Positions 44,605-55,180 are shown, counted from the stretch's first letter. The stretch: 64,000 bases of DNA from Prorocentrum cordatum (GCA_963575745.1 CAUYUJ010007202.1:144501-208500); one strand, 5' to 3'. Numbers and translations: made by a program. The notes: a model not told the origin generated them from the letters alone.

Positions 44605-45100
44605 ATTCGTCGGGAAACTCGTTACCGACCGAGCCCGAAATAGGTACATCGGCCGCGACCGACCGCGACCGACCGAGCCCGAAATTTCGTCGGTAACGGT
44701 CGGTCTCGGTCGTTCCCGATCGTTCCCCAAATTTTTCGGTAACGCATGATCTGGGTGGCCTACAGTTGGCTCCGGGTATTCAAAATGTGGCCCGGGAATG
44801 GAGTTCTGGGAAGTCGAAGAGCACGAAGTGGCCTACAGTTGGCTCCGGGCATCCAAAATGTACGCCGGGAATGGAGTTCTGGGAAGTCGAAGAGCACGAA
44901 GTGGCCTACAGTTGGTTCCGGGCATTCAGAATGTGGCCCGGGAATGGAGTTCTGGGAGGTCGAAGAGCACGAAGTGTGCGACTGTTGGCTTAAAACGACT
45001 TCTGCGGCACCCTGTCCGGCACCCGCCCAGACCCCCCTGTGGAGTCATCTGCTGCTCTCTTTTGACACCACTAGAAACCTATCAGAACAAGCTGTTAGGT
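44605..45100 (-). mobile_element. CGGTAACG satellite and truncated composite element, copy 4, inverted
   Basis: 44610-44735 is a CGACCGA/CGGTCGGTAACGGTCGG satellite. After AATTTTTCGGTAACGCATGA (44729-44748) comes a 73-bp array in reverse complement (44757-44985), then the element lead, ending GCTGTTAGGT (45091-45100), the composite's terminal repeat. The microsatellite and core are missing, so this copy is the other half of the one at 22089. Confidence 0.6.
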
Positions 45101-45200
45101 AAAAACTGAGCGATACAGCTTAAAACCAAGACGTATAACAGCTCTAGGATAGGTTTTTAGGTCGGGTGCTATTTTTTAGCCCTCCTGGAAGGTCAGGGGG
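45101..45200 (+). repeat. Segment shared with 58171-58303
   Basis: CTTAAAACCAAGACGTATAA, TTTTTAGGTCGGGTGCTATT and CCTCCTGGAAGGTCAGG are near-identical to the reverse complement of 58171-58260. It directly abuts the end of composite copy 4. Confidence 0.65.
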
Positions 45201-45259
45201 GGAGGGGGGCAGCCAAATGTTTCACTCGCATTTCCACACCGGGCAAGCGGGGGTCTGCA

Positions 45260-45598
45260 GTGTTTCGGTGGGCCGATCGGGGTCCGTGTGTTGAGTTCGC
45301 CCTGGCGGCCGAGCGGGAGGTCCTGAGGCCCGTGCAAGAGCTGCCAGGGGAGGCATCATACGAGCTGGATGTTTTCGTGGGCCTTGCCCACTCTGTGGTG
45401 TCCCGCGGGTCCAAGGTCTGCAAAACCCAGAGTGGGGCCACGTGTGCTGGGAATGAGGGGTGGAACGGGCGGTCTAACATGAACGTCGAGTGTCCAGGGC
45501 CAGCAGCCAGACCCTCCATTTGGACCCAGAAGAAGCGCAAGGCCGACCTGGTGAGACGTGGCTTTCAAAGCCAGGCAGAGGCTTCTTTGCCTTCGTAG
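45260..45598 (+). CDS. Possible exon, unknown product
   Basis: An open frame with natural amino-acid composition and GC-rich third positions, including LAAEREVLRPVQELPGEASY and ELDVFVGLAHSVVSRGSKV, ending in TAG 45596-45598. It begins with no ATG (GTG at 45260). The opposite strand is also open but Ser/Arg/Thr-rich. No family recognised. Confidence 0.25.
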   Translation: MFRWADRGPCVEFALAAEREVLRPVQELPGEASYELDVFVGLAHSVVSRGSKVCKTQSGATCAGNEGWNGRSNMNVECPGPAARPSIWTQKKRKADLVRRGFQSQAEASLPS

Positions 45599-45839
45599 TG
45601 CTGAACTCGGTCAGCTTTGTGTGAATGGTCACATCCTCCGATCCCTCCTGGCTGGTCTGTAGTCCATAGTTTCCAGCGTTTGCCGTTTTTCCCAACTCTC
45701 CTGCGTTGGGTTCTCGTTTCGAATAGAGCGTTCCGGTCGCGACCTCCTTCCCCCCGCCTTCTTCCTCTTTTCCCTCCTCCTCTTCTCCCCTGCCTTTTGC
45801 CACGCTCGAAGCACCTTCCTGCATCCGTGAAGCTGCTTC

Positions 45840-46335
45840 AAACCACTTAAGACGAATGCGCGCGGCGTTGTCGCGACAGCCACATTTTGAAAAGGAGCCG
45901 CCCTCCGTCCGTGAAGCTCTTGCGACTAGTATAGGAAGGTGCGCGGCGCCAGGCGAGAACCGCATCTTGAAAACGAACCGCCCTCCATCCGTGAAGCTCT
46001 TGCAACACTTTCGTGCGAATATGCGCGGCGCTGAGGCGAGAACCACATTTTGAAAACGGCCCGCCATCCATCCGTGACACCCTTGAAATTCCAGCATGAG
46101 GGTCATAGGTCTCAGGCGAACCCCCGGACTCGCCCTACGGACACGCCTCGGGGTGATGGAGGAGGAGGAGGTGGAGGGGGAGGAGCAGAAGGGGGAAGAG
46201 CAGGATGAGGAGGAGGAGGAGGAGGAGGAGGAGGAGGAGGAGGTGGAGGAGGTGGAGAGAGAAAGCAGGCAAGAGGAGGAGGAGGAGGAGGAGGAGGAGG
46301 AGGAGGAGGAGGTGGAAGAGGAGGACGTACGGGCG
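45840..46335 (-). repeat. Composite repeat 2, copy 2 (inverted): ~80-bp units and (GGA)n
   Basis: Three ~80-bp units in reverse complement (AAACGAATGTGCGCGGCGGT-like, TTTTGAAAACCGCC-like words) at 45850-46090, then a linker AGGTCTCAGGCGAACCC ... GCCTCGGGG (46108-46155), then GGA (46157-46325). This is the reverse of the order at 8697-9900. Confidence 0.7.
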
Positions 46336-46336
46336 G

Positions 46337-46593
46337 GCTTAGCGTGTCGCGCAGCTGGTTTTGGCCCACCACGTTTCGGCGCGATACGCGGTCCACTTCC
46401 CGGTCCCCGGACGTCCATGTCCCGAGCCTTTACCGTTAAGTCTGGCCTGTCCCTCCACAGGTGGAAGAGTCAAAAATAGTTAAAAAATAGTTCTGGGACA
46501 TTTTTTTTTAGTATTTTGAATATTTTGGGGTCCACTTCCCGGTCCCCAGACGTCCATGTCCCGAGCCTTTACCGCCCCCGCGACACGCTAAGC
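46337..46593. mobile_element. Small TIR element, family M4
   Basis: GCTTAGCGTGTCGC (46337-46350) and GCGACACGCTAAGC (46580-46593) are exact 14-bp inverted repeats. Inside, a ~47-bp block (GTCCACTTCCCGGTCCCC ... GAGCCTTTACCG) occurs twice, at about 46390 and 46529, around an AT-rich middle. No coding capacity. Related ends occur at 49811-49987. Confidence 0.7.
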
Positions 46594-46599
46594 ACAATT

Positions 46600-47640
46600 T
46601 CCTGACGGTAGCAGAAAGAGGAGGCGGAGGAGGAGGAGGAGGAGGAGGACCAGTGTAAACCAAAGACTTACCAACAATGTTGGGATAAACACCCCCTCCA
46701 AGCTCCCTCCAAGCTCTCTCCAAGCTACCTCTACATTTCCACTGAGGGAGCTGCCTCGTTCGGAGACAACCGTTTGAAGACCCTGAAGCGCGCCACAACA
46801 CCATTCTCGGGTCTCCAACGCCACGAACCAGCTGTTGTGTCTTGAAGATCTGGAGTCGTGTCAGAGCGCCGTTTCTGGGAATCCAACACCGCGAATCAAC
46901 GCAGCTGTTGCGCCCTCAATCCTGAATCCTTCCAGAAAGCCATCTCTGACACGTTGACCATGGGAATCCACGAAATGCTTGCGAATGTTTAAGACGAATG
47001 TGCGCGGCGCTAAGGCGAGCGTTACATTTTGAAAAGGAGCCGCCCTCAATCCGTGAAGTAAAAAACGAATGTGCGCGGTGTTACGGCGCGAGCTACATTT
47101 TGAAAACCACCCGCCCTCAATCCGTGAATGTTTTGCAAATCTACAAAACCAATGAGCGCGGCGCTAAAGCGAGAACCACATTTTGAAAGCGACCCGCCCT
47201 CCATATGTGAAGCTGTTGTCAGATATTGTGCTTCATGCTCAGAAGTGGTACGGAAGTCTCAGGCGACGCGCCCGGCCCGCCCTTTCGACAGGCCTCGGGG
47301 CGCGACAGGGAGGAGCTATTTGTACGGAAGAGGAATGGAGGAGGAGGAGGAGGAGGAGGAGGAGGAGGAGGAGGAGGAGGAGGAGGAGGAGGAGGAGGAG
47401 GGGGAGCAGAAGGGGGAGGAGCAGGAGGAGGATGAGGAGGAAAAGGCGAGCAGGAGGAAGAGGAGGAGGAAGGGGAGGATGAGGAGGAGGAGGTTGTGGG
47501 GAGAGGAAGTAGGCAAGAGGAGGAGGAGGAGGAGAAGGAGGAGGAGGAGGAGGAGCAGGAGGAGTTGGAGGAGGAGGAGGAGGAGGAAGAAGACGTCGCA
47601 GAACGCAGGAGGATTGATGCGGATGAGGAAGAGGAGGCCT
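46600..47640 (-). repeat. Composite repeat 2, copy 3 (inverted)
   Basis: In order: short GGA (46618-46650), the unique segment with CAGTGTAAACCAAAGACTTA (46651-46980), three ~80-bp units (46985-47215), the linker AGTCTCAGGCGACGCGCCCG ... GCCTCGGGGCGCGACAGGGA (47252-47312), and (GGA)n (47335-47590). It mirrors 8690-10540. Confidence 0.7.
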
Positions 47641-47861
47641 GCGGCGTGAGGCCGGCACGCACCGGGAGCAGCAGTTGGTCTTCCGGTCGGACAACCACCC
47701 GCTCCAGGACAGCGCCGCAGCCTGGGCGCCGTTGGGGCATGTGCGGGCCACCGCCGTCCTCGTCTGCGTCGGCGTCGTTGTCTCGTCGGTTGTCGTCGGT
47801 CGTCGGTCGGTGTCGTCGTCGTCGGTTGTCGGTCGTCGTCGCCGTTGCCGTAGTCGTCGGT

Positions 47862-47953
<92 letters not shown>

Positions 47954-48600
47954 TGTCGTTGTCGTCGTCGTCGTGGTCGGAGTCGTCGTCGCCTTCGTCT
48001 CAGGGGAGGGCCAGGCGGGACCACGTTGGCCGGCCCTCGGGGGGGGCCCTCGGCGCCGCGGCCGGAGGCGGCCCGGAAGACTGGTGCGCGGAGGCCCACG
48101 GAGGGGTCCAGAGAGGGACTTCGAGGTGCCGTCGCCTCGGCTGGTCCTGCGTGCTGCTCGTCACCGCTCCAGGGCAGCGCCGCGGCCTGGGCGCCGCCGG
48201 GGCGTGTTCGGGCTGCCGCCGTCCTCGTCGGCGTCGGCGGTCGCGTCGCCGTCGCCGGCCCCAGACCTCCAGCGTCTTGGGACATCCAGGGCGGAGGTTC
48301 GCTGCTTGCGAGCTCCGGGGGCTGGGGGCTTTCGGAGAGGCCCCCGGAGCGTCAATCAGCCACGCGCAGAAGGGGGGTATGGGGGAGGGGGGGAGGCTTC
48401 TTAGGAGCACCCTATGACTAGAGGGTGCGGCTGGGCCTTGCATCTAGAGATAAGGCCCGCGCCTGTTCAGAAGCAGCCTCCTTCGACGAAGCCTTCCCCT
48501 CTCCCCCTACTTCTTTGTGCGCGCCGCCAAGTCAATCATCAACTCAGAATGATATGCAGGACCTGGGGAGAGGGCGGGGGCATCCAGGGATCTCTTGGTC
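47641..48600. repeat. (GTC)n tract and GC-rich DNA, no gene recognised
   Basis: 47765-48000 is nearly pure GTC with short breaks. 48001-48590 is GC-rich (GGGCGCCGCCGGGGCGTG type), with long open frames in several phases but no family signature. Confidence 0.6.
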
Positions 48601-48656
48601 GTCGTCGTCGTCGACGTCGCCTTCGTTGTCGTCACCGTCGGCATTCGCATCGTCGG

Positions 48657-48705
<49 letters not shown>

Positions 48706-48850
48706 GGTCGTCGTCGTGGTCGCCGTCATCGTCGTCGTCGTTTCTCGTCGTCGTCCGCTCGTCCTCGTCCTCGTCGTCGTCGTTTCTCGTCGTCCGTTGT
48801 CGTCGTCAGTTGTCGGTCGTCCGTCGTCGTTCGTCGTCGTCGTCCTCGCG
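48595..48850. repeat. (GTC)n tract 2
   Basis: GTC triplets with TCGTCGTTTCTC and GTCCGTTGTCGTCGTC variants. Similar to 47765-48000. Confidence 0.9.
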
Positions 48851-49800
48851 GCCCTCGCCGTGGCGATCTCGGGCCAGGTCGTAGGGAACGATGTCCCCCC
48901 TGGCCAGGGCGCCGGGGTGCCGAGGCTCGGGCCGGACGAGAGGGGGAGACTATTGGGCAAGGGGGGGGGGTATACGAAATCTGCCGCGTGCAGCTGGTGT
49001 CGGCCCCGCCGAGGGGCCCGCTCCTCGATACATGGCCGCCTCTGGCGCTCGGAGGCGCCCCTTGACTGAATGAGGCGGCGCCCCGGCTCCCACTCCCAGC
49101 CCCGCGCGCGGCCGCCCCCCACGGGCGAGCTGGGCGTCGCCTCGCCTCGCCTCGCCTCTCGGCGCTCGGAGGCGCCTCGGAGGAGCAGCCGCGCGAGCCG
49201 AGTCTCTCAAGGCCCACTGCCGCCCGGCCCGAGGGGCGGCCGGCTCTCGGACCTCGGAGCCCCGCGCGGTCGCCCCCACTGCTGGGCGAGGAGGGGCCGA
49301 GGTCGTGCGGCGCTCGCCTGCTGCCCCCCCCCCCCGTGCCCCGCGCTCGTCGGGGGCGGAGGGCCGGGGGGTCGAGGCGGAGGGGGGGGGGGCGGAGGGA
49401 GGGGCAGAAGCGGGATGCCAGTGAGGCGGAGGAGGGGGAGGAGGAGGAGGAGGAGGAGGAGGAGGAGGAGGAGGAGGAGGAGGAGGATACTCTTGGAGGG
49501 GAAGTGGAAGAGAATCGTATGGTGAGGAAGAGGAGGAGGAGGAGGAGGAGGAGGAGGAGGAGGGAGGAGGAGGAGGAGGAGGAGGAGGGGGAGAAGGGAG
49601 GGCAGGATGATGGAGACGGGGCGGGATGAGGGCGTTTGGGGGGGAGTGGGGAGGTCTGTCTCGAATGTATCCGCAGGACCTGATCGGGCCTCCAACACCT
49701 GAAACCCTTTGGGGAGCAGGGTGCGGTGAATGGCGGAGCACCGCCTCGCGGCCCAAGGCGCGGGATGGCGGATGGCAGCGATGTTGAGGTGCTTATGGTC
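48851..49800. other. GC-rich DNA with (GGA)n, no gene recognised
   Basis: 48860-49420 is about 75% GC with words such as GCCTCGCCTCGCCTC. 49425-49600 is (GGA)n interrupted by TACTCTTGGAGGGGAAGTGG. Open frames exist on both strands, but all are Arg/Pro/Ser-rich. Confidence 0.5.
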
Positions 49801-49810
49801 GGGAACTTTT

Positions 49811-49987
49811 GGATAGCGTGTCGCTCCGCCTCCACCACGCTTCGGCTCGACACGCTATCCACGTGCCGGAGCCCGGGCGTCAACGGTCCGAGCCTTTCGA
49901 GGTCTCCCGGCCCGCAGAGCGGAGCGACACGGCTTCCGTTCGCCAGGCGTAGCGTTTTGCCGGGGCCGCCGCCGCGACACGCTAAGC
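49811..49987. mobile_element. TIR structure related to family M4
   Basis: GGATAGCGTGTCG (49811-49823) is the exact inverse of CGACACGCTATCC (49848-49860), and a further GCGACACGCTAAGC-like end closes the segment near 49987. The interior holds GAGCCTTTCGAGGTCTCCCG, echoing the GAGCCTTTACCG block of 46337-46593. Looks like a nested or rearranged M4 element. Confidence 0.5.
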
Positions 49988-50345
49988 AAGAGTTCGCGAC
50001 CGTATTGATTGCGGAACGCCTGGCGATGGCCCTTCGACCAAACGAGGCGATCCTCGATTAGGATCGTTGCTTCTGGTGGGCCCCTCCTGGCGCACTCTTC
50101 GACCATCTCGTGGCCATACTGGTGCATCGGAAGCCCACCTGATGTCGAACAAGCTACAAGGCAAGCGCCGCAGAACTACATGTGTGCGTGGATTTGTTTT
50201 TTAATGTTACCTCTCAGCAGGTCGGCATCCTTGGCGGGCCATGGGCCACCTCGGGGCCATCAGGTGGCCGTCCCAGAGCGCCCAGGGAGCCATGTCCTCG
50301 GGGCTCTCGAAGCCAGCTTGGACCAACCCGCGCCATCTTGAAGGC

Positions 50346-50568
50346 TACTCCAAATCCCTTATTGATCGACCCCCCCCCTAAAAAGCCGGACCCCCCTCCA
50401 AATGCGACCTAATATTCCGGACCCCTTCTTCGATGGGGCGCCTTAATAAACAAGACCCCTTCAGCTCCAATCCAAAGAAAGCGACCTAATAAACCGGACC
50501 CCCTTAATGACCAAAAAGGCGCCTTAAAAAACCGGACCCGGGGGACGATTAATAAGGGATTTGGAATA
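50346..50568. mobile_element. Small TIR element, family M7, with internal short tandem repeats
   Basis: Left TACTCCAAATCCCTTATTGA; the right end reads TATTCCAAATCCCTTATTAA in reverse complement, so about 24 bp of near-perfect inverted repeat. The interior alternates GCGACCTAATAAACCGGACC and GCGCCTTAATAAAC words. 223 bp, non-coding. Confidence 0.65.
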
Positions 50569-50639
50569 CCTCGGGCTGCCCGGAACCATCGTGGAGCCAT
50601 GAAGTCGCTCTGGTCCAGGCGAGGCTGGCCCACTCGAGG

Positions 50640-51345
50640 CTAAGCAGCATGTCGACGGGCAGATATGGTTGGGCAGGGCCGGCTCGCTAAGCTACCAGCG
50701 CCCAGAGGGCTACTGGGACGCCCCGTGCTTCCACGCACGATTCGGATTGATGAGGGCCTTGACTTCATGGCTGCAGTCGTGCAAGGGCATGGACGTGGGG
50801 TGGGGGCATATACGTTTGGGGCATTCTGGGACGTCACAACCACTTGTCGGTGTCTCGCCGGTCCTTCGGGTGCGTGCTGACTCAGAGCTCGATAGGGCTC
50901 GGCGCTCGTTTGCTCAGGGCCGTGCAACTACGCACGAGCATTGGCTCGATGGTGGATGCCCGTTGGGTCAAGAGGCTCGGAGCCACCGCTTCCGCTCGTA
51001 TGATATGGATTTACGATATATCTGGCACGGGCAATGTGCAGCGAGGTGGTGCCAGCTTCGAGAATGAAGCTCCTATAAGCCTGGGCACAGTGCATCTCTC
51101 CACCCAGTCGTCCTCACGAGTCGACTGGCGTGACTCCGCTGCCGTGTGGGCTCGAGCCTGGAAGCTCTCGCCGGCCCATCGTGCGCTCAGGCGGGCGGCT
51201 CCTGCCAGGGGAAGAAACACACTGACCATGACCATGATGTCGCGGGATCTAGTCGACGCCGGTCGTGGTCATGATCCATGCTGGCCGTCGCCGATTTGCG
51301 AGGACTGTCCACGAATTGACGCTGACCAAGATGGACGGTGACCAA
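50640..51345 (+). other. Unassigned segment with two overlapping open frames
   Basis: One frame (50669-51067) includes SYQRPEGYWDAPCFHARFGL; another (50844-51341) includes MVDARWVKRLGATASARMIW and VDWRDSAAVWARAWKLSPAH. Both have fairly natural composition, but neither belongs to a family I recognise and neither has a start that is clearly better. At most one can be real. Confidence 0.25.
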
Positions 51346-51785
51346 GATCGGCACCACGTTCCTGTGTTCAGCCTCAGTTGGGGAGGAGAAGGAGGTGGTG
51401 TGGAGTGTGGTGGAGGCGGGGCGCGTCCTGGGTGTGCTGCGTTGGTTGACCTGCGGTGGGGGGTTGGGTGGAGGAGGTCATGCTCACGGTGTCCGTGGTG
51501 GACGCAGGCTGTCATGGTCATGGTTCGTGGAGGTGGGCATGGTCATGGTGTCCATGGTGGATGCAGAAACGCCACAGGGCCGCGGCCGTGGCCTCCGCTT
51601 TCTTCCCCTCGCCTGGGGGACGCGGGTCCCGAGGGAGGCGGATCCTGGACCCATGGGGCCTTCCCCCTCGGGACGAGGTCTTCGTCCTGAGCCCTTTCCC
51701 GAGGACGGCGAGCCATCTGAGGACCCCCCTTCCTTTCAGGACCTGCTCGGCCCCGGGCGCTGCCCGTCCACCCCGCGGCCCCGCG

Positions 51786-52612
51786 ATGCTCGCCGGCATG
51801 CTCCGCCGCGCCGCCGCCCGGGCGGCGGCGCCCGCCGCGCAGGCGGCGGCGCGGCCCGCGCAGGGCCCTCCGGGCCTCGCCAGAGGCTTCGCCGCGTACA
51901 CGAAGTCGTCGTCGCCGGAGACGCCGCTGCTGCACTACACGGCCACGCAGCAGGCCGAGGGGCACGAGCAGTGGCCTGTGCAGTGGGAGCCCGTGCTAAG
52001 AGACGCCCTGCGCTTGCCTCCAGGGTGCCCCTGGCTCTCTTGGGTGCCGATGGTTTTGTGAGGGAGGGCGTGGCGTTCCCAGGCCAGAGCTCAATGGGCG
52101 TCCTGGGGGCTCAGGGTGGGGTTTCTCATGGCAGGTGTCTTGTGCTACTGTATTCCACATCTCGTGATCAAATGGAGGGGTCACAGCCCTCCCAAACGAG
52201 CGGCTTCCGACCACCCCTGGACCAGCCATGAAAGGGCGGCCTTTTGCCCAGACCCCCGCGGAACCCTCCAAGACAGCTCAAGTCAGCCCCTCCCAAATCA
52301 GACCATCCCCCTTGTATGGTGAAATCTGGAGTACACATAAAACTCTGAGGTCCGGCGCGGATTCCTCGGATCGGCGCTGGGGCCCCCTGGCGGCGCTTCA
52401 GGCGCCGCTTCCAGCGCGTTCCGCGCGCCAGGGAGGGAGGTCCAGCGCCGATTCGCGAAATCGGCGCGGACCGAGTCTTCATGTTTATGGCATTGCTTGC
52501 TCCCTGAAGGCGACCAGCTCGATCAACCATCGGATCTTCTACGTCAACGTTGTCGCCATGGTGTTCGTGGTGGACGCAGGCTCACGGGGGAGGCAAAAGG
52601 CACCGATGCCGC
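51786..52612 (+). CDS. Probable nuclear-encoded mitochondrial protein, first exons (partial model)
   Basis: ATG 51786 opens MLAGMLRRAAARAAAPAAQA, continuing with more Ala/Arg and no acidic residue to GLARGFAAYTKSSS. This is a textbook mitochondrial presequence with an RGFAAYT-like cleavage region. The mature part reads TPLLHYTATQQAEGHEQWPV and WEPVLRDAL; the frame stops at 52061. A second candidate exon near 52515-52582 lies between AAG and CGCAG-GC and encodes ATSSINHRIFYVNVVAMVFV, a likely membrane segment. The exon 1 donor was not fixed. The intron between holds two small TIR elements. A later exon near 52820-52890 (WEALVATAGFASCFSVRAQA) is possible. A small alveolate respiratory-chain or ATP-synthase subunit would fit the shape, but this is inference. 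Confidence 0.45.
52153..52328. mobile_element. Small TIR element, family M5, copy 1 (in intron)
   Basis: Left CCACATCTCGTGATCAAATG; right end, reverse-complemented, CCAGATTTCACCATACAAGG. More diverged than copy 2 at 52618-52790. The interior has CCCTCCAAGACAGCTCAAG, matching CCCTCCAAGACAAGCC in copy 2. Confidence 0.5.
52336..52489. mobile_element. Small TIR element, family M3, copy 2 (in intron)
   Basis: Left CATAAAACTCTGAGGTCC ... GATCGGCGCTGG; right end, reverse-complemented, CATAAACATGAAGACTCGGT ... GAATCGGCGCTGG. Clearly related to 15208-15367 in both ends and length (154 against 160 bp). It ends directly before the candidate second exon of the mitochondrial-protein gene. Confidence 0.65.
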
Positions 52613-52617
52613 TACCC

Positions 52618-52790
52618 CAAATTTCGTAAAAGGGAGGGGGTCTGGACCCTCCAAGACAAGCCATTTCAGACCCCCCCCGTGGGAGAACCCTCCAAAACAT
52701 CGTCCCCAGGACCCCCAGGGCCTCCAAGATAGCCTGGAAGAGACCCCCCCCCCCGAAATGAGACCCCCTCCCTTTTATTACGAAATCTGG
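52618..52790. mobile_element. Small TIR element, family M5, copy 2
   Basis: Left AAATTTCGTAAAAGGGAGGG; right end, reverse-complemented, AGATTTCGTAATAAAAGGGA. Both continue with GGGGGTC. About 172 bp, starting shortly after the CGCAG-GC donor of the second candidate exon. Confidence 0.65.
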
Positions 52791-52972
52791 AGTACCCTTG
52801 CCTCGTTTTCTCCCCTGTCGGGGGTTTCCTGGGAGGCCCTCGTCGCCACTGCTGGGTTCGCCTCGTGCTTTTCGGTCAGAGCGCAGGCCGGGAGAGGTCC
52901 GTGGAGCCACGGTATTGGCATGTCCGGGGTTGCCCAGGTTCGGCCATGCTGGACATCTGAGAGGGTTGGCCC

Positions 52973-53007
52973 AATCTGTCTGTCTCTGTCTCTGTCTCTG
53001 TCTCTGA

Positions 53008-53050
<43 letters not shown>
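52973..53050. repeat. (TCTCTG)n then (TC)n microsatellite
   Basis: Five TCTGTC-like hexamers, then about 40 bases of TC. The following 100 bases are ACACATATATA-rich (53080-53180). Confidence 0.95.
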
Positions 53051-53051
<1 letters not shown>

Positions 53052-53199
53052 CTACCTCCAAATACATCTAAATATGGTGTACGTGTACACACATCTACGT
53101 GCATGTGAACTTGCATATCTATTATACAAATCTTTATACACACATGAATATGCACATATATATACACATATATGCACACGAGGCGCTCCAGACAGGGCC

Positions 53200-55180
53200 C
53201 TGCCGTCGAGGGATTGAAGGAGTTGCCGTCTCTTTCCCGGCGGAAGGCGGCGGGAGGATGGCGGAGGGTGGCCGAGCAAGAGACGAGGGCGGGCCCCGCC
53301 GGCGGAATAGTTCGGCAAAGGGCGTCGGGGCTCCTCCTCCTCCTCCTCCTCCTCTTCCTCCTGCTCCTACTCCACCTCCTCCTTCTCCTCCTCCTGTCAA
53401 TGCAAACGGCGGTCGGCCAGAGCGCCGGATCTTGCAGGATCCTGCACGGCCCGGGTTGCATTGACACGGGCTCGGGTGCAGGATCTTGCAGGATCCTGCA
53501 GGATCCTGCAAGGCTCGACTGACCTGGGTCTGGATTGACGCGGGTCGGTAGATCCCCGAGGCGGTGGCAGTAGAAGACGCGCCCCCAGGAGATGCCAATC
53601 TGGTCGGGTTTCCAGAGTTCGCAGCATCAGCCACACATGATATCTTTTTTTTGTATGGTTTTCTATGACTAGGACAGATGCGTAATGGTATTATGTATAT
53701 CAATACATTATTGACTCTGCCTGTCCTCTTGTCCTGCTTGCCTCTCATCTCCGTCCCACGCTCGGCCAGCGCGGGGCGTCGCATCTAGCGTCTAGCGAAC
53801 ATTCCTCGACATCACGGCCAGCACCGCTCGGCCAACGGGGCCGCCCAGGGCAAGTGTGCACCCCAGTGCAGTTCGGAGCAGGCACAGAGGCCACCGCCAT
53901 CGAGCATCCACTTGGGGTCCCGACCTTCAGGGGAGGAGAAGGTAATTGCCGATGCCGCTGCTCATCCTGGAGAGAGCCCTCGTCCCCACGGCTGCATTCT
54001 CCACAGAACCCACCCCTTCGGAGTGGCGGCGCCAGTGCCTTCTGGTTGCCCCCGGCCGCTGAGCGGTGGCACGCTCGAGCGTCGTCCTCTCCTGCCGGGT
54101 GGCGCTCCGGCGTGCCACCGCCCAGGGGTCGCCTCCTCCTCCTCCTCCTCCTCCTCCTCCTCCTCCTCCTCCTCCTCCTCCCCTCCTTCCCCCACGATGG
54201 GTTCTCGGTGGCGGTGGCCTCTTGCTCTCCTCTGAGCGGTCTCTCCCAGTCTCCTGCTGCGCTCGGCCCGACTCCGGTCTGGCCTTCTGGCTCCTGCCGC
54301 GAGGTTTTGGGACGACGGTTTCGCGGAAGAAGCGTTCTGGGTTGACACACGAGAAGAGTGGCGTGAACATCCCATTCCTTCGCTTGCCTGTTTCATTCAA
54401 TAGGGTGTGGCTCCATGTGGCCCTAATTATCTCCTTTTCAGCAATACGGCAAGGGCGTTTGGTGGTGATTCGCAGAAGGGTTCCTCGATGCAACTCTGAC
54501 CTTGTCTTCGGGCATGCCCCACAGTTCTCAAGGATATGCACAGTGCAACAAAGCAAACAACCTGCATTACAATGAATAGCATCGCAGCCAATGCAACCCG
54601 AGCGAACAGCAAAACAATGCAAACCGGACGGGCATCATATGCCGTAGCGCTGCGCAACTCGAAGCAAACCAATCGCAGCACATACCAACGCCACGTCATG
54701 CCATATGACTAAATTCAATGCCACGGTGAATCATTTAATACCCTACCGCGCCAGCCATCATAAAGCACGCTAAGCAATGAAATGTACCGCGCCACACTGC
54801 AACTCAATGCAAAGCTTGCCAACATCATGTTAATCGAAGCAACACAACGCAATGCCATAACATTGGCCATCAGGTTCCCTTTGGTTTCCGCGTTGTTTTC
54901 ATATCCGTCCGACATACATGTTGTCAGCATTATATCGCCAGTCACACTACTTCTAGTTGTGTGTAGCCTGGCATTTAGCTCGTCCCTGGCTTCTTTGCGG
55001 CAACATATGAAACCACTACTGTGGGTCGCGTCGGATGTTCTTGGATCCCCGGAGTGTTCCGTTCAGCACACATTGAGGGGCAGTCACATGTGCTACCAAG
55101 CTCACTGTCATCTGGAACCAACTACGTATCTTCCAACTGTCGCTCCACCTTGCCAATTAACAGATGCGTGACTCGAGACC
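53200..55180. other. Mostly unannotated stretch with short repeats, no gene recognised
   Basis: (TCC)n at 53332-53398 and 54131-54183. A cluster of GCAGGATCCTGCA-type palindromes at 53430-53515. AT-richer DNA with many CAATGC/AATGCAA words at 54530-54900. Open frames across it are not protein-like or are conflicting. Confidence 0.45.

Noticed and set aside
47759-48000. Val/Ser/Arg homopolymer frames in (GTC)n
   Set aside because: Pure microsatellite, open in all phases, no flanking coding signature.
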